DNA from: Neovahlkampfia damariscottae
Lineage: Eukaryota; Heterolobosea; Selenaionea; Neovahlkampfiida; Neovahlkampfiidae
Length of the DNA: 64,000 nt
Direction of reading: 5' to 3'
NCBI GenBank assembly: GCA_016618085.1
Contig: JABLTG010000012.1
Span: 124,001 to 188,000, forward strand
Made by a program: the position numbers and the translations under genes. The number at the start of each line of letters is the position of its first letter. Position 1 is the first letter of the stretch. Positions 11,222-21,116 of the stretch are shown one piece after another. The notes below the pieces were generated by a model. It had not been told where the DNA came from. It worked only from the letters and a program-made list of their open reading frames with translations, and did no database searches.

Positions 11222-14200
11222 TTATCTCTTTTCTTTAACAAAATATGTTAATAAAATTGCACTTAATGAAATGAAGAATATTGCAAAAATGACTAATGCA
11301 ATAATATCAAAATAAAATGCTTCTGGATTCATTGCAAATAAATCTAAAATGAATTTTCCAGGACCTGGGTATTCTCTTTGTCCAGGTGGGTCAATAATGA
11401 TTGACTTTCCAAGAAATTCATTAATAATCAAAGATTCAAATGAATAATTGAAAAATGACAAATAGAACATCCAATTTAAAAATGAAGGTAAAGACTTGAA
11501 ATGAATTAAAATTGAAATTCAAATTCTTACTCCTTTGTTAACTAAAAATCCACCAAATAATGATGAAACTAAAATGAATCCAATTGCAATTACATTTGCA
11601 GCAGCAACACTAATTGATATGTTTAATTTGAATCAATTTCTTCTTTACCTTGGTGCAATAGATGCAATAACTAAACATAATGAACCAGCAACAACATTAA
11701 AGAGAACTAAAATTAATAAAAACCAAAAGAAGTAATTCAAATCTTTTCTCAATCCAATCATGTAATAACATATTGAACCCATTATCAATGGAGGTATAAC
11801 TCTCAAAGGTATGATATCAAATACTATTTTACTAAAGAAATAAGCCATTGGTCTGTAATATCCATTCGCTTTTTCTCTTGTATAAAGTGTTCTTTCTGAG
11901 ACAAATAATTCTAATGATGACATGGCTGAAAATGCTAAAACTGAGCACAGGAAGAAAATTACACCAACTCTATTTTGAGAAGCAGCTATATTAATTCCTA
12001 ATTGCCAATAAATTCCACCAAGTAAAAGACCTAAAACAACAGCACTTCCAAAATGAGCAGGCATCAAATAAAAATTTCTAAGAAAATTGAAGAAAGTTCT
12101 TTTTGATAAAACAAGAAATTGTGAAAGGAATGATGTCGCAAAAGGTAAACTTAAATGTGAAGGTTTTGATAAAAGTGAAATCAATTCATCATCATTCTTT
12201 GGTTTTGAACTTGATCTTTGATAAGCACCTTTTTCATTTCCATATTCTTCATTAAATTTTTTTGCATGATTTTTATATTCTCTTACTAGGTCAACCTTTC
12301 TATCTTCAAAAGTCAAAATATCGATTAAATGATCTGCTGGGTTTGTGTTTGGTGGAAAATCATATCCTAAATTTTTGAAGTAATTAATTGATTCATCTGC
12401 AGATCCTGCATAGGCAATTGATCCAGCACTCATTAAAATAATATCATCAAATTGTGAAAAAATGTTTGATCTCGGTTGATGAATTGAAAAAATGATTGTT
12501 CTACCTTTTTTAGCTAATGAAACTAAACATTTAACAACAGAGTAAGCATTGTAAGAATCTAATCCAGAAGTTGGTTCATCTAAAAATAATACATGTGGTG
12601 AGATTACTAATTCCATTCCTAAGAGAATTAATTTTTTGGGGGCTTTTTCTTACCAATTGAAACACGACGTTTTTCCCCACCAGATATTCCACGACTGGAT
12701 TCGGTTCCAATGATTCTTTCTGAGATATGGGTAATACCTAAATCTTCCATTGTCTTTTTAACTCTATCTACTTTTTCTTGATGTGAAACACAACTTGGTA
12801 ATCTTAAATCTGCTGAAAACATCAAACATTCTCTGACAGACAAAGTTCCCATTAAAATATCATCTTGAAAAACATAACCTGTCATTCTTTGATATGAATT
12901 TGTTAAATCAGCCCTGAAAACAAGTTAAATTTGCTTAAAAATACCCATCAATTAAAATATCACCTGACACAGTTCCTTCTTTGTTACGTTTCGCAAGAAT
13001 GTCAAGTAATGTACTTTTTCCAGCTCCTGAAGGTCCCATAATAGCTAATAAAGAGCCAGCTTTCAATTTATGTGAAACATTTTTCAAGATTTTTTTCTTT
13101 ATCCAGTTTCCCTATTATTTGAGTGAATCAAATGAAAACCAACCTTTTCTTTAACCTTTAGTGTATAACAAATGTTATTAAATTCAAAACTAGAACCAAT
13201 TGCTTCTGGATCCCTTTTGGAAAAAAAATAAAAAAATATCTTTGAAGTTTACAATCCTTGCCATTCTTTTGTAGCTTTTGTTGTATAAAAACAATCAATA
13301 ATTATTGTTAATGAAACGACTACCAATAAAATAACAACTAAACCTGCAGCTATGGATGCACTGATGTAATACAAAAGAAAAGACTCTGATGGAACATCAT
13401 ATGATTTAATACTTTCAACACATTCAGAAGATGTACATTGAAGATCAATCAAACCAGGAAATTCAGCTTGTTCTACTGTGCAAACTCTTGTGGCATTATT
13501 ACAAACAACAGAAGCAGATGTTTTCATGCTAAAAAAAAAGGTTTAGACATTTAAATAACTTACTTTTCGATAATGAATCTCACATTTTCGTCATCACCTA
13601 AAGGAAAATTTTAAAATACATGTGAAAAAAAAGATACATCTGTCACCAGGTCCACAAATACATTTGGTATTCAAACAAACAGCTTTAACATCACCTCTTG
13701 GTAAAATTTGCATTGAACAATTTGTGAATCTACAATCAATTGTTTGAGCCAAATAACCTCGAGGAAAGTTTTTGGAATCATAAGCCCTATTTGAAAAAAA
13801 TGAGGAAATGAAAAAAAAAACCTACCATGCTTGGAAAGTACATGAACCTTTGTTATTATTTTCATATAAATCTCTGCATGACATTGACTTTTTTTTTTTA
13901 ATTTTTTTTTTTCTTACAGTTACATTACCCATAATCTCAATCATCAATTCATCAATGACACCACAAGTATAATATCTTTCAAGTTGAGGTACCCAACCTT
14001 GATCACAAACACCTGTTGCATTTGTTCCTGGTGGATGTGGTCCTTCACTTTCCCATCTTCTTAAACAAGCTGAATCTGAGTTACACTGAGCACAAGCCAT
14101 TCCTTTTTGAAATTAAAAAATGAAAGCTAATACCTTCCCATCCATATCCACATTCACATTGATTCATATCGTTTGGCCCTGTACCTTGTTGGCAAGCTAA

Positions 14201-14462
14201 AAAAAAAAGTCGTAAAAAAAATTTGATTTTTTACAAGGAATTGTACAATTATAAATACCAAGAGATGGATCATTTTTAAATCGGTAATTACAAATGCAGT
14301 GACCTTTTCATTTTTTTTTAATTTTTTTTTTCTTGTAAAAGTACCTGAAGTTTGATTACAATATGAGCCATTTGTGCAATCAGGACAACTTTTGGTATTT
14401 GCAGCTCCATATGAAAAAATTGAAAAAAGAGTTAGAAACAGTATCACTAGTAGAAACTTCAT
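11222..14462 (-). CDS. ABCG-type half transporter with signal peptide and extracellular Cys-rich domain
   Basis: A multi-exon gene. It opens with a signal peptide (MKFLLVILFLTLFSIFSYGA) followed by a Cys-rich region (CPDCTNGSYCNQTSG, CAQCNSDSACLRRW), then a first transmembrane helix at about 13290-13380. The nucleotide-binding domain has Walker A GPSGAGKST near 13020, signature SGGEKRRVS near 12680, Walker B LFLDEPTSGLD near 12590 and the H-loop IHQPRS. Six C-terminal membrane helices follow and the protein ends LTYFVKEKR. The order NBD then TMD is that of ABCG (white/brown) transporters, which move lipids or hydrophobic compounds as dimers. An N-terminal ectodomain plus extra helix is seen in some plant and protist ABCG members. 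Substrate is unknown. The gene has at least nine short introns, some rich in A or T runs. Confidence 0.88.
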
Positions 14463-14623
14463 TCTTCAATCAACAAACTGTTGTCCAATAAAATCAAAAA
14501 TAATCCTAGAAGGTTCAATTTACAAAATTTTTTATTTTTTTATCATTTATTGATTATTTTGAAAAAAACCATATAAAATGACAGAATTTGTGATTACCTT
14601 TGAAAAAAATTTAAAAAAAAAGT

Positions 14624-14994
14624 TCAAACTGAAAAAAGTAAAACAAAACCGATTAAAATTGATTTTCTGTGAGTGGCAAAATACCTGTTGATGAAATTCT
14701 TTTCCTGTAGAGACTCAACAAAATTTGTTTCTTCTTGTATTTTATCTTTAGCATCCAAACTATGAAAATCGTTTTCAACAAATGCTTTTTTAATGATTAA
14801 ATCTTCTTTTTCTGCTTCTAATTTCTTTTTTTGCTCCATTAATTTTGTTAATTCTTTTTTTTTTTCTTCTGGTAAACTTTCAAAACTTTTTTCCAATTTT
14901 GAGAACTAAAAAGTGCTTTTGTCAAAGAAAAGGAACGCCATACTTCTTTCGATATATTCTTCGTGTTAAACCTAAAGACACTTCTCTTCAACAT
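14624..14994 (-). CDS. Small coiled-coil protein with mitochondrial-type presequence
   Basis: Two exons joined by a 38-nt intron (GTATGG...TTTTTAG). Exon 1 codes MLKRSVFRFNTKNISKE, a basic, acid-free start that fits a mitochondrial targeting sequence. Exon 2 gives a charged coiled coil (LPEEKKKELTKLMEQKKKLE and onward), then FINRYFATHRKSILIGFVLLFSV, which ends in a single possible membrane helix. An alternative downstream splice at the NR codon would replace this tail. The protein is about 106 residues. It is divergent from the EMC8/9 gene, with one ATTGG box in the 57-bp spacer. I do not recognise a family; an inner-membrane accessory subunit is one possibility. Confidence 0.45.
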
Positions 14995-15051
14995 TTTTAA
15001 CTGAGTAGTTTCTAATTGGTTAAAAATTATTTTTGGTGTTTTTTGTTCGAG

Positions 15052-15573
15052 ATGACAAAGGATGAACAAATAAGTTTGAAAATTTTGATGCATTCAGTAA
15101 AATATCCAACTCAAGCTATTAATGGTATACTGATCGGTGATGATTCTGGAAATGTTTTAGATTCAATACCTCTTGCTCATAATAATCTTGCTTTGACTCC
15201 TGTACTTGAAATTGGTTTATCCATTATTGAAAACTATGCAAAAGAAAAAAAACAAAATATAGTTGGATATTACTTTGCAAATGAAAGAGAAAAAGATGAA
15301 ACTGTCTCCGAAATTCACTTAACCATTTTCAAAAAAATACAAAAAAATTTTTCTAACGCAAATTTATGGAGAGTAAGAAATCAAAAAAAAAAAAAAAAAT
15401 TCTTATATTCTTAGATTGATAATAAAACATGGCCAGCTATCAAAATTGAAAAAGGAAAAGATTTTAATTTTAACATTTCAAAAGAAAATATTTTACAAAA
15501 TTATTTAAAAGTTATTGATTTTGAAGAGCATTTGAATGACATATCATTAGATTTTTTAAATCAAAAATTTTAA
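15052..15573 (+). CDS. EMC8: ER membrane protein complex subunit 8/9
   Basis: Two exons with an intron at about 15374-15414 (GTAAGAAATC then a 16-A run, ending CTTAG). The first exon shows the EMC8/9 (UPF0172) pattern: LKILMHSVKYPTQAINGILI, a PLAHNNLALTP stretch and ENYAKEKKQNIVGYYFANE. This is a catalytically dead MPN-like fold that sits on the cytosolic face of the EMC, the insertase for tail-anchored and multipass membrane proteins. The second exon codes DNKTWPAIKIEKGK and the C-terminus. Total length about 160 residues, near the family size of about 200. Whether it corresponds to EMC8 or EMC9 has no meaning outside vertebrates. Its stop codon overlaps that of the convergent SHMT gene. Confidence 0.85.
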
Positions 15574-17164
15574 TTATTAAATTCTTTAACATCAAAACCT
15601 GGCATTGGAAATTGTTTAGCGAATTCTTCAACTTCTTTTTTTAATTTTTGAAGTTTTTCATTTTTATCGAATAATTTTTCAAAGTCAACAACTTTTTTAA
15701 CTTCAGGGTGATCTTTTTGCATTTCTAAACCGATTTCAACAACCTTTGTGAGGAAATTTGCAACTTGAACAAAATCTTTTTCAACAAAACCTCTTGTAGT
15801 TAAAGCTGGTGTTCCTAATCGAATTCCAGATGGGTTCATCATTGAAACATCTCCTTGAATTGAATTTTTGTTAACTGTTATATTAATTGCATCACAAAGT
15901 TTTTCTACTTTTGATCCAGTAATTTTTTTTTTTCTTAAATTCCATAGAACTAAGTGATTTTCTGTGCCATCTGTTACAATTTCAAATCCATTGTCTTTTA
16001 ATGTTTGAGCTAATTGAACAGCATTCTTTTTTACTTGAACAATATATTCTTTGAATTCTGGTGTTGCAACTTCTTTCAATTGTGTACAGAGCTGTGTGAA
16101 AAAATGTTAAAAATTTTTTTTGACTTACAGCTGCAATTTGATGATTATGTGGACCTCCTTGAAGTGATGGAAATACAGCTTGATCAATAGCTGATGGCAT
16201 TGAAACTTTATCATCATTTTTTAATTTTTCTTTTTTGCAGAAAATAATTCCAGTTCTTGGACCTCTTAAAGTTTTATGAGTTGTTGATGTTACAACGTCA
16301 CAATATTCAAATGGTGAATTACATTCTTTTGTTGCAACTAAACCTGAGATGTGAGCCATATCTGCCATTAAATAAGCACCAACTTTATCAGCAATTTCTC
16401 TGAATCTTTTATAATCAAAATCACGTGGATAAGCTGATCCTCCTGCCTATTATTTTGAAAATAAGAAAAAAAAAAAATTACAATGATCATTTTTGGTCTG
16501 AAGAGAAGTGCTAATTTTTCTAATTCTTCATAATCAATATAACCATCTTGATTTACTTTGTATGGTAAAGATTCAAAGTAAATTGATGAAGCACTGATTT
16601 TTTTGTTTCCAAGATAAAAACCTGTGTGAAATTAAATATTAAAAAACAAAAAAAAAAACCATGTGTCAAATGTCCTCCAGATGGTAAATCTAATCCCATG
16701 ATACGATCATGTGGTTTTAAAAGAGCAGTGTAAACAGCTAAGTTTGCTGGTGATCCAGAGTATGGTTGAACATTTACGTGCCATTTTTCTCCGTCTAAAT
16801 CAAAAGCTTTTAAAGCTCTTTTGATACAAAGAGATTCCATTCTATCAATGTTTTCATTTCCACCATAGTATCTTTTTCCAATGTTTCCTTCTGAATCTAT
16901 TGTTGAAAAAAGTTAGTTTTGGTCCGGAAAAATTACATTTGTTTGTGAGGATACTTCCTAAACAATCAAGTGTAGCTCTGTTCACAAAGTTCTAAATTGT
17001 GTTAAATTATTCTTTTTTTTGTTACTTCAGAAGCAATGAGTTCTAAGCAAGTGTATTGTCTCTTTTTTTCATCTTGGATGATTTCATAGAGTTCAGGATC
17101 CTGTTTTAGTCAGTAAAATATGAAAGAAGCTCACAAATTCGTTGAGTGGAGTTAAACCGGACAT
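15570..17164 (-). CDS. SHMT: Serine hydroxymethyltransferase, cytosolic type
   Basis: A PLP enzyme that converts serine and tetrahydrofolate to glycine and methylene-THF. The start [10 protein letters not shown] lies at 17164, followed by at least seven short introns. Recognisable parts are [74 protein letters not shown], and the PLP-lysine segment [13 protein letters not shown]. The C-terminal domain ends at [11 protein letters not shown]. No presequence precedes the fold, so a cytosolic form is likely. CCAATCA sits in the sense orientation at 17194-17200. The gene is divergent from the DUF4116 gene and convergent with EMC8/9, sharing the TTAA stop overlap at 15570-15573. Confidence 0.95.
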
Positions 17165-17332
17165 GTACTTTTTTTGGAAGTTAAAAAAACAATTGATTGG
17201 TTGAATATCCGAAAATTTAACGACATTGAGATTCTAATCGAAAAAAACTAGTTTTCAACATAAAAAAGGGAATATTTTAAGATCCTAACTATTTGAATTT
17301 TCGTCCAATCACAGAAATCAAAAATAAGCACT

Positions 17333-18793
17333 ATGAACAGAAAACAGTTGATTGAAAAACTCAAAAACGACAAGAATTTTATATTATCACAAGCACCAAT
17401 TGAACTGTATGACAACGATAGAGAAATTGCATTGTTAGGCGTCAAGAAATACGGTCATGATTTACAAATTTTGTCAAAAGTTTTTCAAGATGATTTTGAA
17501 GTAGTTTTTGAAGCTATAAACAATGCACCATGGTCATATAGAGAAGCATCTATAAAGTTAAAATCAAATCCATTTATAATTCAACTTGCAACAAAAAAAG
17601 ATCCTTACACCATGACTTTTATTTCTGAAGAAAATCAAAAACATATTCTACTCATGGACATGGTTAAATTAAATGGACTTTGTTTGAGATTTGTAAAAGA
17701 TAAAAGATTAATAACAAAAGAAATTGTCATGGAAGCTGTAAAAAATAATCCAGATTCCATTCAATTGATTGATTCATTTGATATTTTAGAAGATGAAAAT
17801 ATCTTCATGGAAATTGCAAAATTAAAAGGCACAAATATTAAACATGGAAAGAAAAATATATTAAAGAATCGAGAAATTGTATTAGAAGCTGTAAAACAAA
17901 ATTTCAAAGCTATTGCTTTTGTCAGTGAAGATTTGAAAGATGATTTTGAAATTATTAAAATTTGTGTAAACCAAAATGGATTGACTTTAAGAAATGCTTC
18001 AAAAAGGTTACAAGATAATATCGAAATTGTATTGGATGCAGTGAGAAATTATAATAGCAGCTTGGAATTTGCAAGTCAACAATTAAAATCAAACGTAAAC
18101 GTTGTAATGACTGCAGTTAAAGATTACTCAGGAACTCATGAAAGTATTTTACCATACGTTGATTCGAAATTTTATTTTGATGAAGAATTTGTCATGGAAG
18201 CAATCAAACATGATCCACTTTCACTTTTGTATATTGATGAAAAATTCTCAAAATCAAGAGATATTGTGAAGATTGCTCTTTCCAGCTTTGGGGGAAATTT
18301 GAAATATTTGAACAAAAAATTCCAAAAAGATGAAGAATTGATTGTGATTGCTCTTCAGAATGGTGGAGATTTTCAATATGTATCTGAGAAATTGAAAAAT
18401 GATCGAAATTTTTGTTTTAGAAATTTATATTTAAAATGTTTTCATTTATACAATGAAGAATTTAGAAAAGATGAAAAAATGATCTTGGAGGCTATTAAAT
18501 ATAATGCAATATCAATTCTGAACGTTTCAAATTTATTTGTAATAACGGAAGAATTCTTAATTGAAGGAATCAAGAAAAATGGAAATTTGTACAATTATCT
18601 GGGTGAAGTTATGCAAAAATCAAAAGAAATTTGTATGTTGGCCTACAAAAACGGTATGATTTTTCAGTTAAAGGGCAAACCAAAAGAGATTCGTGAATTA
18701 CAAAATGATACTGAAATTATTTGGGTGAAGAAAAAATATTTCAAATTAATCAGAGAAGTGAGTACCTATAATTTATGTTTCAAATTTCATTGA
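17333..18793 (+). CDS. DUF4116 tandem-repeat protein
   Basis: A single-exon protein of 486 residues built of about nine copies of a roughly 48-residue repeat. The repeat carries a motif like L..D.EIVLEAVK.N...L.FVSE.L, for example KNREIVLEAVKQN, DNIEIVLDAVRNY, FDEEFVMEAIKHDP and KSRDIVKIALSSFG. This is the DUF4116 pattern, abundant in some amoebae, heteroloboseans and giant viruses. Its function is not known; an alpha-solenoid binding surface is likely. The host-type CCAATCA box at 17305-17311, 22 nt before the ATG, argues that this is a resident gene rather than a recent viral arrival. Confidence 0.8.
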   Translation: MNRKQLIEKLKNDKNFILSQAPIELYDNDREIALLGVKKYGHDLQILSKVFQDDFEVVFEAINNAPWSYREASIKLKSNPFIIQLATKKDPYTMTFISEENQKHILLMDMVKLNGLCLRFVKDKRLITKEIVMEAVKNNPDSIQLIDSFDILEDENIFMEIAKLKGTNIKHGKKNILKNREIVLEAVKQNFKAIAFVSEDLKDDFEIIKICVNQNGLTLRNASKRLQDNIEIVLDAVRNYNSSLEFASQQLKSNVNVVMTAVKDYSGTHESILPYVDSKFYFDEEFVMEAIKHDPLSLLYIDEKFSKSRDIVKIALSSFGGNLKYLNKKFQKDEELIVIALQNGGDFQYVSEKLKNDRNFCFRNLYLKCFHLYNEEFRKDEKMILEAIKYNAISILNVSNLFVITEEFLIEGIKKNGNLYNYLGEVMQKSKEICMLAYKNGMIFQLKGKPKEIRELQNDTEIIWVKKKYFKLIREVSTYNLCFKFH

Positions 18794-18948
18794 AACTTTT
18801 GATTTCCAAATTTGTCTTAATTTGGAAACTCAAGAAAATTTGTTCGAATTTGGAAAGGAACTTTCCAAAAGCGTCTTCCAATAAGTCTAAATAACCAATA
18901 GAAAAGGCGTTTTGTTATTGGCTGACTTTTCAAAACCTCTTCCAACTT

Positions 18949-20807
18949 ATGAACCAAACAAATAGCACTATTTCACAAGCTCTTGAACCAGCAGATTATA
19001 TCATTGTTGGTAGTGAAGTTTTTACAATTTTGTATACATTCATGCTGATTGTTTTATTTTTTATTTTCCGAAAACAAAAAGAACTCAAATATCGAGGAAT
19101 TTTGCCATATATAACAGTTTTTGCATATTGGACGTTTTTGGTGAAAATATTTTTCATCAATTTTTCACTGTTTAACGTGGCAAACAAAAACAGTTGGACT
19201 TTTAGGTTTGTTCCACTTTTTTTTATAATTTTTGTTTTAAAGGTTTTCATGTTGGTGGGGATTAATACCATTTACACCTGTGTTGATATTATTCATGATG
19301 GTTCAAATTTTAAGTATAGGTCAATATCTATTGAAAAAACGTTTGGATTCACTTAAAGAAGTTACTTGGGGTTTATTTGATGATAGACACTCAAAAAGTT
19401 TGAAAATTATGGCAGAAAAGATGAATAAAGAAAGTTCCAAATCAGATTCATTGACAACACCGAGAAAATGTAAATTTTTATTTTTCACATTAATTTTATT
19501 TCAAGCTCTTTTTTCGAAATCTAGAAGCAATTCTTCAAAAACTGTCTCAAATTCAAATTCAGATAAACAGTTAGACACGATGTCAGAAGACTCAAAATCA
19601 GATTCAAGTGACAAACAAATGACAAAATCCACTTCTGACAAGGTGATTGAATTGAGAAATTTTGATGGTAAAAAAAAAAAAAACTGGTTCACATTTTCAC
19701 AAGAAACCTCAGGAACAGTGGACGAAAAAAATAAACAATATTCAAAAAGTGTTGATTTTGATGAATCAGAAATGGTTTATGTTAGAAGTATGATCAAAAG
19801 AATCAAATTTGTCAAGTTTTTCACCACAGATATATTTAAATTTATTGTTTTGTTCTTGGTATTCGTTGTAAGAGTTTTCATTTCTTACTCATTTTTTTTG
19901 GCAGTTCTCAATTTTACTTCATGTCATTGTTCATGGAGGTATTGAAATTTTCACTACAAACGCTTGTACATTTGAAAAATACATTGGTTCTGTTGCTGTT
20001 TCATCCACTGTTGCTCCACTCTTCATTTTTTTCGGATGGCTTTTAACAACAGTTTTTATGATTCTTGATGTCATATTTTTTATCAAAGAAGAAGGTTGCA
20101 GTATCAAAAAGTTCTATTTTGAAGATGATCCTTATGGATTTAGAATAGAACAACTTGTTGGTTTTGTTGTATTGGCAGTCATGGTATTTCTGGTGACTTT
20201 TCAAATGATTGGCTTATACGCTGCAGTTTTCACTTTTGGCACAACACAATCAGATCTCCCACAAGGAATTGTTATTTTCAGATCTATTGGTCTTTCTTTT
20301 ATTCAAATTTTCACTGTTACAGCATTTTCAGCTGTTGGATTAGTTTTGGCAATTATTTCATGGATCAAAATGAAATTTTTTCAAAAAAAAGTTTATGACA
20401 GTGAATTTGATGCATTTGTCAGCACAAAATCAGGAAAAGATATTTTTAAAAAATATGCAAAGATTGAATGGAGTTTGGAAAATATTCTATTTTTTGAAGA
20501 AATTGGAAAATATGAAAAAATTCCAAGTAAAAAACATGCACAAAGAAGATCAAAAGAAATTGTTCAAAATTATATTATGACTGGATCTCCATTGGAAGTT
20601 AATTTATCACATGATGTTCGTAAAAATACAATGAAGAAAGTTGATAATTTTGATGAATATAAAGAAGTATATCAATCAATTTTTAATGATGCTTTGAAAG
20701 AAACTAAAAGAAATATGAGGGACACATTTACCAGAATTTCTGTCACCAAAGATTATTTAATTTGGAAAGAGACATCAAAAGTATTGATTGACTCAACTGT
20801 AATGTAA
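18949..20807 (+). CDS. Seven-transmembrane RGS protein (7TM-RGS), copy A
   Basis: Five exons with introns near 19207-19242, 19470-19505, 19668-19702 and 19867-19903 give an N-terminal domain with seven hydrophobic helices: YIIVGSEVFTILYTF, GILPYITVFAYWTF, CWWGLIPFTPVLIL, IFKFIVLFLVFV, FIFFGWLLTTVFMI, LVGFVVLAVMVFLV and IQIFTVTAFSAVGLVL. A long charged loop rich in Ser lies between helices 3 and 4. The C-terminal 130 residues form an RGS domain: DIFKKYAKIEWSLENILFFE, then AQRRSKEIVQNYIMTGSP, EVNLSHDVRK and IFNDALKETKRNM. RGS domains speed GTP hydrolysis by G-alpha subunits. 7TM-RGS fusions are known in plants (AtRGS1) and several protists. Ligand unknown. Intron positions match copy B exactly. 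Confidence 0.82.
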
Positions 20808-21113
20808 ATGTTTGTACAAAAACCAAGTTTCAAATAAAATTTTTAGAATAATCAACTTTTCATAATCAACCTTGATCTTCTAACAATCATGTGCACCACA
20901 GACCTTTGAATGAAATAGGAGGTATGTGGAGGAATAATGGTGGAGGTGTGGAAGGAGGTAAAATCCGGATCACCAACATTTTGTACCCACTTTCAAATAG
21001 GAAACTCTACCAATCACTTTTGGTCATTTCTTTGTATTTTTTTGGACAAACTTCGTTACAAAAGGAGAATTTTCTTTCTTTAATGGTCCATTGGTTAATT
21101 TTTTCAAAAACGA
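20808..21113. other. Spacer between the 7TM-RGS tandem copies
   Basis: A 306-bp stretch without a convincing gene. Its first 45 bases (ATGTTTGTACAAAAA, then TTTCAAATAAAATTTTTAG) recur just after copy B at 23206, so the duplicated unit included the 3' flank. A GGAGG-rich, G-biased segment lies at about 20920-20970. CCATTGG at about 21088 may serve as the promoter box of copy B. Confidence 0.6.
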
Positions 21114-21116
21114 ATG

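Noticed and set aside
20395-20580. 61-residue frame present twice (also at 22566)
   Set aside because: An alternative frame of the duplicated RGS domain. It recurs only because the DNA is identical.
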